NCBI RefSeq assembly: GCF_000400995.2
Contig: NZ_DF238999.1
Coordinates: forward strand, 263,554-327,553
Reading direction: 5' to 3'
DNA from: Acidovorax sp. MR-S7
GTDB taxonomy: Bacteria > Pseudomonadota > Gammaproteobacteria > Burkholderiales > Burkholderiaceae_C
Length of the DNA stretch: 64,000 bases
In this document: positions 31,850 through 40,026 of the stretch, in pieces
Numbering within the stretch: the first letter of the stretch is position 1
Layout of the letters: every line of letters starts with the position of its first letter
Program-made: the position numbers and the translations under genes
Notes under the pieces: generated by a model
The model's database searches: none
Told to the model about the DNA's origin: nothing
What the model saw: only the letters and a program-made list of their open reading frames with translations

Positions 31850-33271
31850 ATGCAACACACCCTCGTCGAACAACTACGCTCCATCGTCGGCGCTGCCCAC
31901 GTATTGAGCGAGGGCGACCTCACCGCCTGGGAACAGGACTGGCGCAAGCGCGTCATGGGCAAGGCCCTGGCCGTGGTGCGCCCCGGCTCCACGGCCGAAG
32001 TGGCCGCCGTGGTGCGCGCCTGCGCGCTGGCCGGGGCCTCGATCGTGCCGCAGGGCGGCAACACCGGCCTGTCGGTCGGCAGCACGCCTGATGAGACAGG
32101 CACGCAGGTGGTGCTGTCCACCACGCGCCTGAACCGCGTACGCACCATCGACCGCGACAACCTCACCATGACGGTGGAGGCCGGCTGCATCCTGCAGAGC
32201 CTGCAGGAGACGGCCGAGAAGGAGGGCCTGCTGTTCCCCCTCTCGCTCGCAGCCGAGGGCAGTTGCACCATCGGCGGCAACCTGGGCACCAACGCCGGCG
32301 GCACGCAGGTGGTGCGCTACGGCAACACGCGCGAGCTGTGCCTGGGCCTGGAGGTGGTCACGCCGCAGGGCGAGGTGTGGGAGGGGCTGTCGGGCCTGCG
32401 TAAGGACAACACGGGCTACGACCTGCGTGACCTGTTCATCGGCAGCGAAGGCACGCTGGGCATCATCACCGCCGCCACCATGAAGCTCTTTCCCCAGCCA
32501 GCGGCGCAGCTCACGGCCTGGGCCGCCGTGCCGTCCATGGAGGCGGCCGTGCGCCTGCTGGGCCTGGCGCACCGGTACCTGGGCGCGGGCCTCACGGGCT
32601 TCGAGGTGATGGGGCAATTCGCGCTGTCGCTGGTCACCAAGCACATGCCGCAGCTGCGCGTGCCCTTCGCCGGCCTCGAGGGCGCGCCGCCCTACTACGT
32701 GCTGCTGGAAAACAGCGACAGCGAGTCCGAAGAGCACGCGCGCCAGCGCTTCGAGACGCTGCTGGAGCTGGCCTTCGAGGACGGCTGCGTGCTCGACGCC
32801 GTGGTGGCCGAGAGCCTGTCGCAGGCCCACGAGCTGTGGCACATCCGCGAGAACATCCCCCTGGCCCAGGCCGAGGAGGGGCTGAATATCAAGCACGACA
32901 TCTCCGTGGCCGCGTCGCGCATCCCCGCCTTCGTGGAGCACACCGACGCGCTCCTGCAGCGCGAGATCCCCGGCGTGCGCCTGGTCAACTTCGGCCACCT
33001 GGGCGACGGCAATCTGCACTACAACGTACAGGCGCCCGAGGACGGCGACGCGCGGGCCTTCCTGGACACCCAGGAAGCGCGCGTCAACGAACTGGTGTAC
33101 GACGCCGTGGCGCAGTTCGGCGGATCGTTCTCGGCCGAGCACGGCGTGGGCACGCTCAAGGCCGACAAGCTGGCGCAGTACAAGTCGCCTGTGGCGCTGT
33201 CGATGATGCGCGCCATCAAGCGCGCGCTGGACCCGCAGGGCCTCATGAACCCGGGCTGCATGCTCCCATAA
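31850..33271 (+). CDS. FAD-linked oxidase of the D-2-hydroxyacid dehydrogenase (GlcD/D2HGDH) type
   Basis: A 473-residue FAD-dependent oxidoreductase. The PCMH-type FAD-binding domain has PQGGNTGLSVGSTPD and the GGNLGTNAGGTQVVRYGNTRELCLGLEVV region. The C-terminal FAD-oxidase domain has VNFGHLGDGNLHYNV and ends SAEHGVGTLKADKL...LDPQGLMNPGCMLP. Relatives oxidise D-lactate, glycolate or D-2-hydroxyglutarate. It begins 6 nt after the hydrolase stop. It could be part of the same catabolic operon or an older neighbour of thyA; spacing favours cotranscription. The exact substrate is not decided by sequence. Confidence 0.88.
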   Translation: MQHTLVEQLRSIVGAAHVLSEGDLTAWEQDWRKRVMGKALAVVRPGSTAEVAAVVRACALAGASIVPQGGNTGLSVGSTPDETGTQVVLSTTRLNRVRTIDRDNLTMTVEAGCILQSLQETAEKEGLLFPLSLAAEGSCTIGGNLGTNAGGTQVVRYGNTRELCLGLEVVTPQGEVWEGLSGLRKDNTGYDLRDLFIGSEGTLGIITAATMKLFPQPAAQLTAWAAVPSMEAAVRLLGLAHRYLGAGLTGFEVMGQFALSLVTKHMPQLRVPFAGLEGAPPYYVLLENSDSESEEHARQRFETLLELAFEDGCVLDAVVAESLSQAHELWHIRENIPLAQAEEGLNIKHDISVAASRIPAFVEHTDALLQREIPGVRLVNFGHLGDGNLHYNVQAPEDGDARAFLDTQEARVNELVYDAVAQFGGSFSAEHGVGTLKADKLAQYKSPVALSMMRAIKRALDPQGLMNPGCMLP

Positions 33272-33273
33272 CC

Positions 33274-33315
33274 ATAGCTGCCAGCGCTTTCTCTGCAAGC
33301 GCCGGAGCCATTTTC
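33274..33315 (+). repeat. Dispersed repeat between the FAD oxidase gene and thyA
   Basis: ATAGCTGCCAGCGCTTTCTC then TGCAAGCGCCGGAGCCATTTTC; it fills the whole gap between the two genes. Confidence 0.8.
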
Positions 33316-33316
33316 G

Positions 33317-34138
33317 ATGCACGACATGACGCAACGCCCCATCCGCACCCAGTACGAAGACTTCATGCGCCACGTGTACGAGCACGGCTGCCCGAAGGGC
33401 GACCGCACCGGCACCGGCACGCGCAGCGTGTTCGGCCACCAGATGCGCTTCGACCTGCGCGAGGGCTTCCCGCTGGTCACCACGAAGAAGGTGCACCTGA
33501 AGTCCATCATCCTGGAACTGCTGTGGTTCCTGCAGGGCAGCGGCAACGCGCGCTGGCTGCAGGAGCGCGGCGTGACCATCTGGGACGAATGGGCCGGGCC
33601 CGACGGCGACCTGGGCCCCGTCTACGGCGTGCAGTGGCGCAGCTGGCCGACCCCCGAGGGCGGGCACATCGACCAGATTGCGCGGGTGGTCGAGCAGCTC
33701 AAGGCCAACCCCGACAGCCGCCGCATCATCGTGAGTGCGTGGAACGTGGCGGCGCTGGACCAGATGGCCCTCATGCCCTGCCACGCGTTCTTCCAGTTCT
33801 ACGTGGCCGAGGGGCGGCTCTCCTGCCAGCTCTACCAGCGCAGCGCCGACATCTTCCTGGGCGTGCCCTTCAACATCGCCAGCTATGCCCTGCTCACCCA
33901 CATGCTCGCGCAGCAGTGCGACCTGGAGGTGGGCGACTTCATCTGGACCGGCGGCGACTGCCACATCTACAGCAACCACTTCGACCAGGTGCGCACGCAG
34001 CTCGCGCGCGCGCCCTACCCCTATCCCACGCTGCACATCAAGCGCCGTCCGCCCAGCATCTTCGACTACGCCTACGAAGACTTCGAGGTGCTGGAATACG
34101 AACACCATCCGGCGATCAAGGCGCCGGTGGCCGTGTAG
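33317..34138 (+). CDS. thyA: Thymidylate synthase
   Basis: A 273-residue ThyA that methylates dUMP to dTMP with methylene-tetrahydrofolate. Motifs: [20 protein letters not shown] near the N-terminus, the active-site Cys in [13 protein letters not shown] (near 154), the [22 protein letters not shown] folate/nucleotide region and [13 protein letters not shown]. An ATG at 33326 ([13 protein letters not shown]) is an equally plausible start. It is followed by a DinB-like gene and folA, coupling dTMP synthesis with regeneration of the folate it consumes. Confidence 0.97.
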   Translation: MHDMTQRPIRTQYEDFMRHVYEHGCPKGDRTGTGTRSVFGHQMRFDLREGFPLVTTKKVHLKSIILELLWFLQGSGNARWLQERGVTIWDEWAGPDGDLGPVYGVQWRSWPTPEGGHIDQIARVVEQLKANPDSRRIIVSAWNVAALDQMALMPCHAFFQFYVAEGRLSCQLYQRSADIFLGVPFNIASYALLTHMLAQQCDLEVGDFIWTGGDCHIYSNHFDQVRTQLARAPYPYPTLHIKRRPPSIFDYAYEDFEVLEYEHHPAIKAPVAV

Positions 34139-34149
34139 CCGCACACGCC

Positions 34150-34683
34150 ATGACGCCCGGGACCGCCGTGCTGATGGCCCGCTACAACCGCTGGATGAAC
34201 CAGCGGATGTACGACGCCGCGCGCACGCTGCCGCCGCGGGAGGCCATGCGCGACCGGGGCGCCTTCTTCGGCTCGGTCTTCCACACCCTGAACCACATCG
34301 CGGCCGGGGACACGATCTGGCTGCACCGCTTCGCCCAGCATCCCGAGGCCGGAGCGCTACGCGAGGCGCTGGCGCGCTTTCCCGCGCCCACCTCGCTGCG
34401 GCAGGAGATGGCCCCGGCCCTGGACGGCCTGCAGGCCTACCGCGCGGCGCTGGACGAGGTCATCGTCCGGTGGGCCCATGCCCTCACGCCGGAGCAGCTC
34501 GCCGCACCGCTCACCTACCGCAACATGGCGGGCCAGGCGCACTCCAAGCCCCTGGGCGCGCTGGTGCAGCACTTCTTCAACCACCAGACCCACCACCGCG
34601 GCCAGGCGAGCACGCTGCTGTTCCAGGCCGGGGTGGATGTCGGGGTCACGGACCTGCTGGCCGTCATCCCCGACGCAACCTAG
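34150..34683 (+). CDS. DinB-like family protein
   Basis: A 177-residue four-helix-bundle protein of the DinB/YfiT class. Metal-binding His positions are visible as FHTLNHIAAGDTIW (near residue 45) and FFNHQTHHRGQASTLLFQAG (near 145), the usual HxxxH arrangement. Relatives include thiol S-transferases and damage-inducible proteins of unknown function. It lies between thyA (11 nt gap) and folA (7 nt gap), so it is cotranscribed, though a link to folate metabolism is not evident. Confidence 0.88.
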   Translation: MTPGTAVLMARYNRWMNQRMYDAARTLPPREAMRDRGAFFGSVFHTLNHIAAGDTIWLHRFAQHPEAGALREALARFPAPTSLRQEMAPALDGLQAYRAALDEVIVRWAHALTPEQLAAPLTYRNMAGQAHSKPLGALVQHFFNHQTHHRGQASTLLFQAGVDVGVTDLLAVIPDAT

Positions 34684-34690
34684 GCCACCG

Positions 34691-35185
34691 ATGGAACTCG
34701 CCCTCATCTACGCCCGCGCCGCCAACGGCGTGATCGGCGCCAACGGCACCATGCCCTGGCACCTGCCGGAAGACCTGGCGCACTTCAAGGCGCTCACCCA
34801 GGGCCACCCGGTCATCATGGGGCGCAAGACCTGGGACTCGCTGCCCGCGCGCTTGCGGCCGCTGCCGGGACGCACGAACATCGTCGTCACGCGCCAGGCC
34901 GATTGGCATGCGGACGGAGCGCAGCGCGCAGCCAGCCTGCATGACGCGCTCTCGCTGGCGGAGCAGTCCGGCGCAGCCACCGCCTGGATCATGGGCGGCG
35001 CGCAGATCTACGCGCAGGCCCTGCCGCTGGCCGCGCGCGTGGAGGTCACCGAGATCGGCCGCGACTACGAGGGCGACGCCCACGCCCCGGTGCTCGGCCC
35101 CGAATGGGTGGAGACGGCGCGCAGCCGCCACGTGGGCGCGGGCGGCCTGCCCTACTGCTTTGCCACCTTCGCGCGCCGCGCCTGA
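34691..35185 (+). CDS. folA: Dihydrofolate reductase
   Basis: A 164-residue DHFR. Signature sequence: IYARAANGVIGANGTMPWHLPEDLAHFKALT (substrate site, Asp near residue 27), VIMGRKTWDSLP (NADPH site), LPGRTNIVVTRQ, WIMGGAQIYAQALP and VTEIGRDYEGDA. It reduces dihydrofolate produced by ThyA. The ATG at 34691 gives the canonical MELALIYARA start. Last gene of the thyA-dinB-folA run, followed by a dispersed repeat. Confidence 0.97.
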   Translation: MELALIYARAANGVIGANGTMPWHLPEDLAHFKALTQGHPVIMGRKTWDSLPARLRPLPGRTNIVVTRQADWHADGAQRAASLHDALSLAEQSGAATAWIMGGAQIYAQALPLAARVEVTEIGRDYEGDAHAPVLGPEWVETARSRHVGAGGLPYCFATFARRA

Positions 35186-35201
35186 AGAAGCTATCAATTG
35201 C

Positions 35202-35245
35202 GTAGCTGCCTGCGCTTGCTCCATAAGCGCTAGCGGCCAATTTCA
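35202..35245 (+). repeat. Dispersed repeat after folA
   Basis: GTAGCTGCCTGCGCTTGCTC then CATAAGCGCTAGCGGCCAATTTCAC, ending just before the LOG-family gene. Confidence 0.8.
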
Positions 35246-35259
35246 CTAGAATTCTCCCC

Positions 35260-36123
35260 ATGGACGCCAATACCAACCTCCGAGAAAGCCGCCTGGCCGA
35301 CGCCTGGGCCGAGCTGCACAACTTCGCCGTCGCCGGCAACCCGCTGCACGCCGACGCCTACCGCCTGGCCTTCGCCGACCCCGAATTCATGCTGCGCCGC
35401 GAGACGCGCGGCATCCGCTTCCAGCTGGAGCTGCTCAAGCCCGACCTGGGCCAGACGGCGCAGGGCATCGAGAACACCGTCGTGGTGTACGGCAGCGCGC
35501 GCTTCGTGGCACCCGAGGACGCCCGGCAGCAGCTGGCCGACGCGCAGGCCAGCGGCGACGCCGAGCGCATCGCGCGCGCAGAGCGCGCCGTGAAGAACGC
35601 GCACTACTACGCGCAGGCCTGCACGTTCGCGCGCCTGGTGGCCGAGTACAGCGAGAGCCGCCCTCTGCCTGAGCGCATGTACATCTGCACCGGCGGCGGC
35701 CCCGGCATCATGGAAGCGGCCAACCGCGGCGCGCACGAGGCCGGTGCGCTGAACGTGGGCCTGAACATCACGCTGCCGCACGAGCAGAGCGGCAACCGCT
35801 ACATCTCGCCATCGCTGTGCTACAAGTTCCACTACTTCGCGCTGCGCAAGATGCACTTCATGATGCGCGCCAAGGCCCTGGTGGTGTTCCCCGGCGGCTT
35901 CGGCACGCTGGACGAGCTGTTCGAAGTGCTCACCCTGGTGCAGACGGGCAAGGCCAAGCCGGTGCCCATCGTGCTCTTCGGCACGGCCTTCTGGAAGCGC
36001 CTCATCAACTTCGAGGCGCTGGTGGAGGAAGGCACGGTCTCGCCCGAGAACCTTAAGCTCTTCCACTACACCGACAACCCGGCAGAAGCCTGGTCGCTGA
36101 TCCGCACCTTCTACGAGCTGTGA
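35260..36123 (+). CDS. LOG family protein (TIGR00730-like nucleotide hydrolase)
   Basis: A 287-residue Rossmann-fold protein. The conserved nucleotide-binding pieces are VVVYGSARF, ICTGGGPGIMEAANRGAHEAG and the PGGFGTLDELFEVLTLVQTGK motif that defines the LOG/lysine-decarboxylase-like family. Relatives release ribose-5-phosphate from nucleoside monophosphates such as PpnN or LonelyGuy. A ~50-residue N-terminal extension precedes the core. TAGAAT ends 7 nt before the ATG with no Shine-Dalgarno sequence, suggesting a leaderless message. Its 3' end overlaps the convergent MFS gene by 13 nt. Confidence 0.88.
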   Translation: MDANTNLRESRLADAWAELHNFAVAGNPLHADAYRLAFADPEFMLRRETRGIRFQLELLKPDLGQTAQGIENTVVVYGSARFVAPEDARQQLADAQASGDAERIARAERAVKNAHYYAQACTFARLVAEYSESRPLPERMYICTGGGPGIMEAANRGAHEAGALNVGLNITLPHEQSGNRYISPSLCYKFHYFALRKMHFMMRAKALVVFPGGFGTLDELFEVLTLVQTGKAKPVPIVLFGTAFWKRLINFEALVEEGTVSPENLKLFHYTDNPAEAWSLIRTFYEL

Positions 36124-37307
36124 TGCGCAAGGGGCGGCGCATCCTGCAGCCGCCGCGCGACCCGTGAGCCCGCTCCCACGGCGGCGCCAACGATCCAGAA
36201 CAGGCCGCTCACCCCGATCAGCACGCCGGCCGTGCCGAACAGCATGGGCATGGCGACGCTGGAGGCGTTGATGGTCATCAGCCGCAGGCCCAGCGCCTCG
36301 CCGTGGCGCTGCGGCGGCGTGAGCTGGTGCAGCATGCTCATGACCATGGGCTGCACCGAGCCCAGCGCGAAGCCCAGCAGCACCGAGCACGCGCCCAGCA
36401 GCAGCGCCGTGGGCATGAGCGGGTAGACGGCGAACAGCAGCGCCGCCGCCACCATGGCCCAGGCCACCACGGTGGACTCGCGCAGGCGCTCGGCCACCAG
36501 CGGGATCAGCACGCGGATCACCGCGGCGGCCACGGCGAACGCGCCCAGGATGGTGCCGATCACCGAGGCGGGCAGCCCGCGCTCGTGCCCGAGCAGCGGC
36601 ACGACGAAGGTGTGCACGTCCCAGCACGAGGACAGCAGCCAGTTGACGATGAGCAGGCGGCGAAAGCCCGGCTCGGCCAGCAAATCCCACGCGCGCGGGC
36701 GCGGGCCGCCGGCGGCGATCACGCTGGGCATGTCCTGCACGGCGCGCACCCAGAACCAGGTGGCCAGCGGCAGCACGGCCATGAAGAGGAACGCGGCGCG
36801 GTAGCCCGCGTCGCTGCCCGCGGGCATGCCCCACAACGCGCCTCCATGGTCGATGAGCATGCCGGCGCAGAACGGCCCGAGGAAGTTGGACACCGCCGGC
36901 CCGATGGCCAGCCAGCTGAACACCTGGCGCAGCTGCGTGGCGTCGTGCGCGGCGCGGCCCACGTGGCGCTGCAGCGCGATGGTGGCCACGCCCGTGGCGC
37001 CGCCCGTGAGCAGCGCCGCCGCGCACAGCACCGCGAAGGTGGGCCACACCAGCGCCGCGCCCGCGCCCACGCAGGCCGCCACCACCGCGTGGCGCACCGG
37101 GCGCTTGAGGCCGTGCCGGTCGGCATAGCGCCCCGCCGGCAGCGCCAGGAACACCTGGGTGAGCGCGAACAGCGCCAGCAGCACGCCCACGGCCGCCGCG
37201 CTGTAGCCCTCGCGCAGCGCCAGCAGCGGCGCGGCCATGCGCATTCCGGCCATGGTGGCGTGGATGCAGACCTGGGCCGCGATCAGGCGGGCGAGCGTCC
37301 AGCCCAC
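36111..37307 (-). CDS. MFS transporter
   Basis: A 398-residue inner-membrane protein with about 12 hydrophobic helices. The loop after helix 2 reads GRYADRHGLKRPVRHA, the MFS motif A (G-x-x-x-D-R-x-G-R-R/K type). No substrate-specific feature is visible; it looks like a drug- or metabolite-exporting member. It ends within the convergent LOG gene and begins 1 nt after the rmuC stop, so it is cotranscribed with rmuC. Confidence 0.88.
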   Translation of the reverse strand: MGWTLARLIAAQVCIHATMAGMRMAAPLLALREGYSAAAVGVLLALFALTQVFLALPAGRYADRHGLKRPVRHAVVAACVGAGAALVWPTFAVLCAAALLTGGATGVATIALQRHVGRAAHDATQLRQVFSWLAIGPAVSNFLGPFCAGMLIDHGGALWGMPAGSDAGYRAAFLFMAVLPLATWFWVRAVQDMPSVIAAGGPRPRAWDLLAEPGFRRLLIVNWLLSSCWDVHTFVVPLLGHERGLPASVIGTILGAFAVAAAVIRVLIPLVAERLRESTVVAWAMVAAALLFAVYPLMPTALLLGACSVLLGFALGSVQPMVMSMLHQLTPPQRHGEALGLRLMTINASSVAMPMLFGTAGVLIGVSGLFWIVGAAVGAGSRVARRLQDAPPLAHHSS

Positions 37308-37308
37308 G

Positions 37309-38949
37309 TCAATCGCCTTCGTCTTCCAACAGCAGGCCGGACTGGGGCGGCGGCGGCTCCTGCTCCTGCGGCGCCGGCAGCTCCTGCACGCCGCGCAGGC
37401 GGCGCTGGATGGCGCGCGTGCGCACGTCCACCTGCTCGAACTTCTTGGCCGCCGCGTCGATGGACTTGCGCGTGGCCTCCACCACGTCGCCGAACTTGGC
37501 GAACTCGGTCTTCACCTGGCCCAGCACGCTCCAGACCTCGGAGGAGCGCTTCTCGATCGCCAGCGTCTTGAAGCCCATCTGCAGGCTGCTGAGCATGGCC
37601 GCGAGATTGGCCGGCCCGGTGATCATCACGCGGCAGTCGTTCTGCACGGCCTCCACCAGGCCGGGGCGGCGCATGACCTCGGCGAACAGGCCCTCGGTGG
37701 GCAGGTAGAGCACGGCGAAGTCGGTGGTGTACGGCGGGGCCACGTACTTGGCGAAGATCTTCTTCGCCTCGAACTTGATCGAGGCCTCGAACGCATTGCC
37801 GGCCGCCTGCATGGCGCCCTTGTCGGCCGCCTCCTGCGCGTCCAGCAGGCGCTGGTAGTGCTCCACGGGGTACTTGGAGTCGATGGGCAGCCACACGGGC
37901 TGCTCGTCGCTCTTGCCCGGCAGGCGGATGGCGAACTCCACCAGCTCGTCGCTGCCGGGCTGGGTCTTGACGTTGCGCGCGAACTGCTCGGGCGTGAGCA
38001 CGTTGTCGATGATGGCGCCCAGCTGCATCTCGCCCCAGGTGCCGCGCGTCTTCACGTTGGTCATCACGCGCTTGAGGTCGCCCACGCTGCCGGCCAGGGT
38101 CTGCATCTCGCCCAGGCCCTTGTGCACCTGCTCCAGCCGGTCGCTGACGAGCTTGAAGGATTCGCCCAGGCGCTGCTCCAGCGTGGCGTGGAGCTTTTCA
38201 TCGACCGTGCGGCGCATCTCCTCCAGCTTGGCGGCGTTGTCCTGCTGGATGGCGGCCAGGCGCTCGTTGAGCGCGCCGCGCAGCGCCTGCGCGTCCTGCT
38301 GCTGGCTGGCGACGAGGCCGGTGAGCTGGCGGGTGTTGGCGTCGAGCTGGTCCTTGAGCGCGGCCGACATGGCGGCGAGCTGGCCGTGCAGGTCGCCCTT
38401 GAGCGAATCGAGCGTGCCGCGCGTGGCGGCGGTGAGGGCCTCGAAGCGCTCCTGGATGCGCTGGCCGAAGAGCTGCGTGCTGTCGGCCATGGCGTCGCGC
38501 GACTTCAGGCTGTCGGCGGTGAGCGCCTGCGCCGTCTGCGTGAGGTCGGCGCGGAAGGCCGCCAGCAGCTCGGACTGCTCGCGCCGCGCCTCGGCCGCGT
38601 CCACGCGCGCCTGCGCCAGGTGCTGCTCCAGCCGCGCCTGCAGGGCCGAGAACGCCGCCTGCAGCTCGCCCCGGCTGGTGCGCGACTCCTGCGCGGACTG
38701 CGCCAGACGTTCGTCCAGCGTGGCCTGCGTGGCCTGGGTGAAGCCGCGCAGCTGCTGGCCCATGCCGTCGAGCGCACCGTCGTTCTTGGCCACGGCCAGC
38801 TGCGTGGCCTGCACTGCCGCTTCCAGCGCCTGCAGGCGTTGCGGCCACTCGGGCGGCAGCTCCACGCGCGGGCGGCGCAGCAGCAGCACGATGAGCAGCA
38901 CCGCGATCAGCACCAGCAGGGCCAGCGCGGCGTAGATCTCCAGGGTCAT
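37309..38949 (-). CDS. rmuC: DNA recombination protein RmuC
   Basis: A 546-residue protein. One N-terminal membrane anchor (about residues 5-24: YAALALLVLIAVLLIVLLLRR) is followed by a long coiled coil rich in Gln/Ala/Glu (about 40-270), then the conserved RmuC nuclease-like domain. That domain includes KTRGTWGEMQLGAIIDNVLTPEQFARN, WLPIDSKYPVEHYQRLLDA, VLYLPTEGLFAEVMRRPGLVE and RVMITGPANLAAMLSSLQMGF. It limits inversion at short inverted repeats, which is notable given the many inverted repeats in this window. Confidence 0.95.
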   Translation of the reverse strand: MTLEIYAALALLVLIAVLLIVLLLRRPRVELPPEWPQRLQALEAAVQATQLAVAKNDGALDGMGQQLRGFTQATQATLDERLAQSAQESRTSRGELQAAFSALQARLEQHLAQARVDAAEARREQSELLAAFRADLTQTAQALTADSLKSRDAMADSTQLFGQRIQERFEALTAATRGTLDSLKGDLHGQLAAMSAALKDQLDANTRQLTGLVASQQQDAQALRGALNERLAAIQQDNAAKLEEMRRTVDEKLHATLEQRLGESFKLVSDRLEQVHKGLGEMQTLAGSVGDLKRVMTNVKTRGTWGEMQLGAIIDNVLTPEQFARNVKTQPGSDELVEFAIRLPGKSDEQPVWLPIDSKYPVEHYQRLLDAQEAADKGAMQAAGNAFEASIKFEAKKIFAKYVAPPYTTDFAVLYLPTEGLFAEVMRRPGLVEAVQNDCRVMITGPANLAAMLSSLQMGFKTLAIEKRSSEVWSVLGQVKTEFAKFGDVVEATRKSIDAAAKKFEQVDVRTRAIQRRLRGVQELPAPQEQEPPPPQSGLLLEDEGD

Positions 38950-38966
38950 TCGGTCACTATCTTTTC

Positions 38967-39011
38967 AGTAGCTGCCAGCGCTTTCTGCACAAGCGCTGGA
39001 GGCGTATTTCA
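38967..39011 (+). repeat. Dispersed repeat between the hydroxyacid dehydrogenase gene and rmuC
   Basis: AGTAGCTGCCAGCGCTTTCT then GCACAAGCGCTGGAGGCGTATTTCAC; it fills the gap between rmuC and the upstream-coordinate gene, preceded by ACTATCTTTTC. Confidence 0.8.
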
Positions 39012-39012
39012 C

Positions 39013-39993
39013 TCAAACCTTGGCCGGCGTGTTCACGGGCGTGAGCGGCGCGCCCTTCTCGAAGAAGGCGATCAGGTTGTCGGCCGCGAGGTTGGCCATG
39101 GCCAGGCGCGTGGGCACGGTGGCGCTGGCGATGTGGGGCGTGAGCACCACGTTGGGCACCTCCAGCAGGCCGGGGTACACGCTGGGCTCGCCCTCGAACA
39201 CGTCCAGGCCCGCTGCGGCGATGCGCTTGTCCTTGAGCGCCGCAGCCAGCGCCGCGTCGTCGACGATGCCGCCGCGCGCGATGTTGATGAGCGTGGCCGT
39301 GGGCTTCATGCGCGCGATCTCGGCCGCGCCGATGGCGTGGTGCGACGCGGCCGAGTAAGGCAGCACCAGCACGAGGTGGTCGGCCTGCGCGAGCAGCTCG
39401 TCCTTGCCCACGTAGCGCGCCTTGCACTCCTGCTCCAGCTCGGGCGAGAGGCGCGAACGGTTGTGGTAGATCACGTTCATGCCGAAGCCGTGCGCGCCGC
39501 GCCTGGCGATGCCCTGGCCGATGCGGCCCATGCCCAGGATGCCCAGCGTGCTGCCGTGCACCTCGCCGCCCGCGAACATGTCGTAGCTCCAGCGCGTCCA
39601 CTGGCCGGCACGCAGGTAGTGCTCGCTCTCGGTCATGCGGCGAGCCGTGGCCATGAGCAGCGCGAAGCCGAAGTCGGCCGTGGTCTCGGTCAGCACGTCG
39701 GGCGTGTTGGTGCCCTGCACGCCGGCGGCGGTCATGGCCTCCACGTCGAAGTTGTTGTAGCCCACGGCCATGTTGGCGACGATCTTGAGAAGCGGAGCGG
39801 CGGCCAGCACGGCCTGGTCGATGCGGTGGCTGCCGGTGGTGAAGGCGCCGTCCTTGTCGGCCAGGCGCCGGGCCAGTTCCTCCTGCGACCACAGGTCGTC
39901 CTGCGGGTTGGTCTCCAGCTCGAAGTGCTGCGCCAGGCGGTCGATCACTTCGGGGAACACGTTGCGCGTGACGAGGATGCGGGGCTTGGACAT
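39013..39993 (-). CDS. D-isomer specific 2-hydroxyacid dehydrogenase (glyoxylate/hydroxypyruvate reductase type)
   Basis: A 326-residue NAD(P)-dependent dehydrogenase. The nucleotide motif is STLGILGMGRIGQGIARR (GxGxxG), the catalytic Arg is in NIARGGIVDDAALAAAL, Glu in DVFEGEPSVYPGL and His in VVLTPHIASATVPTR. The start at 39993 has AGGAG well placed. Family members reduce glyoxylate or hydroxypyruvate, or oxidise D-2-hydroxyacids. It lies downstream of the antiporter gene, from which it is separated by a short remnant of the nested element's terminal repeat. Confidence 0.92.
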   Translation of the reverse strand: MSKPRILVTRNVFPEVIDRLAQHFELETNPQDDLWSQEELARRLADKDGAFTTGSHRIDQAVLAAAPLLKIVANMAVGYNNFDVEAMTAAGVQGTNTPDVLTETTADFGFALLMATARRMTESEHYLRAGQWTRWSYDMFAGGEVHGSTLGILGMGRIGQGIARRGAHGFGMNVIYHNRSRLSPELEQECKARYVGKDELLAQADHLVLVLPYSAASHHAIGAAEIARMKPTATLINIARGGIVDDAALAAALKDKRIAAAGLDVFEGEPSVYPGLLEVPNVVLTPHIASATVPTRLAMANLAADNLIAFFEKGAPLTPVNTPAKV

Positions 39994-40007
39994 GGAGGTC
40001 TCCTGGT

Positions 40008-40026
40008 TAGAGCGTGTTTGCGATGT
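40008..40026 (-). repeat. Solo end resembling the nested element's terminal repeat
   Basis: On the minus strand CATCGCAAACACGCTCTAA matches 16 of 19 bases of the terminal repeat end at 24229-24247 (GATCGTAAACACGTTCTAA). There is no partner nearby, so it is a degenerate solo end or a chance match. Confidence 0.45.
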
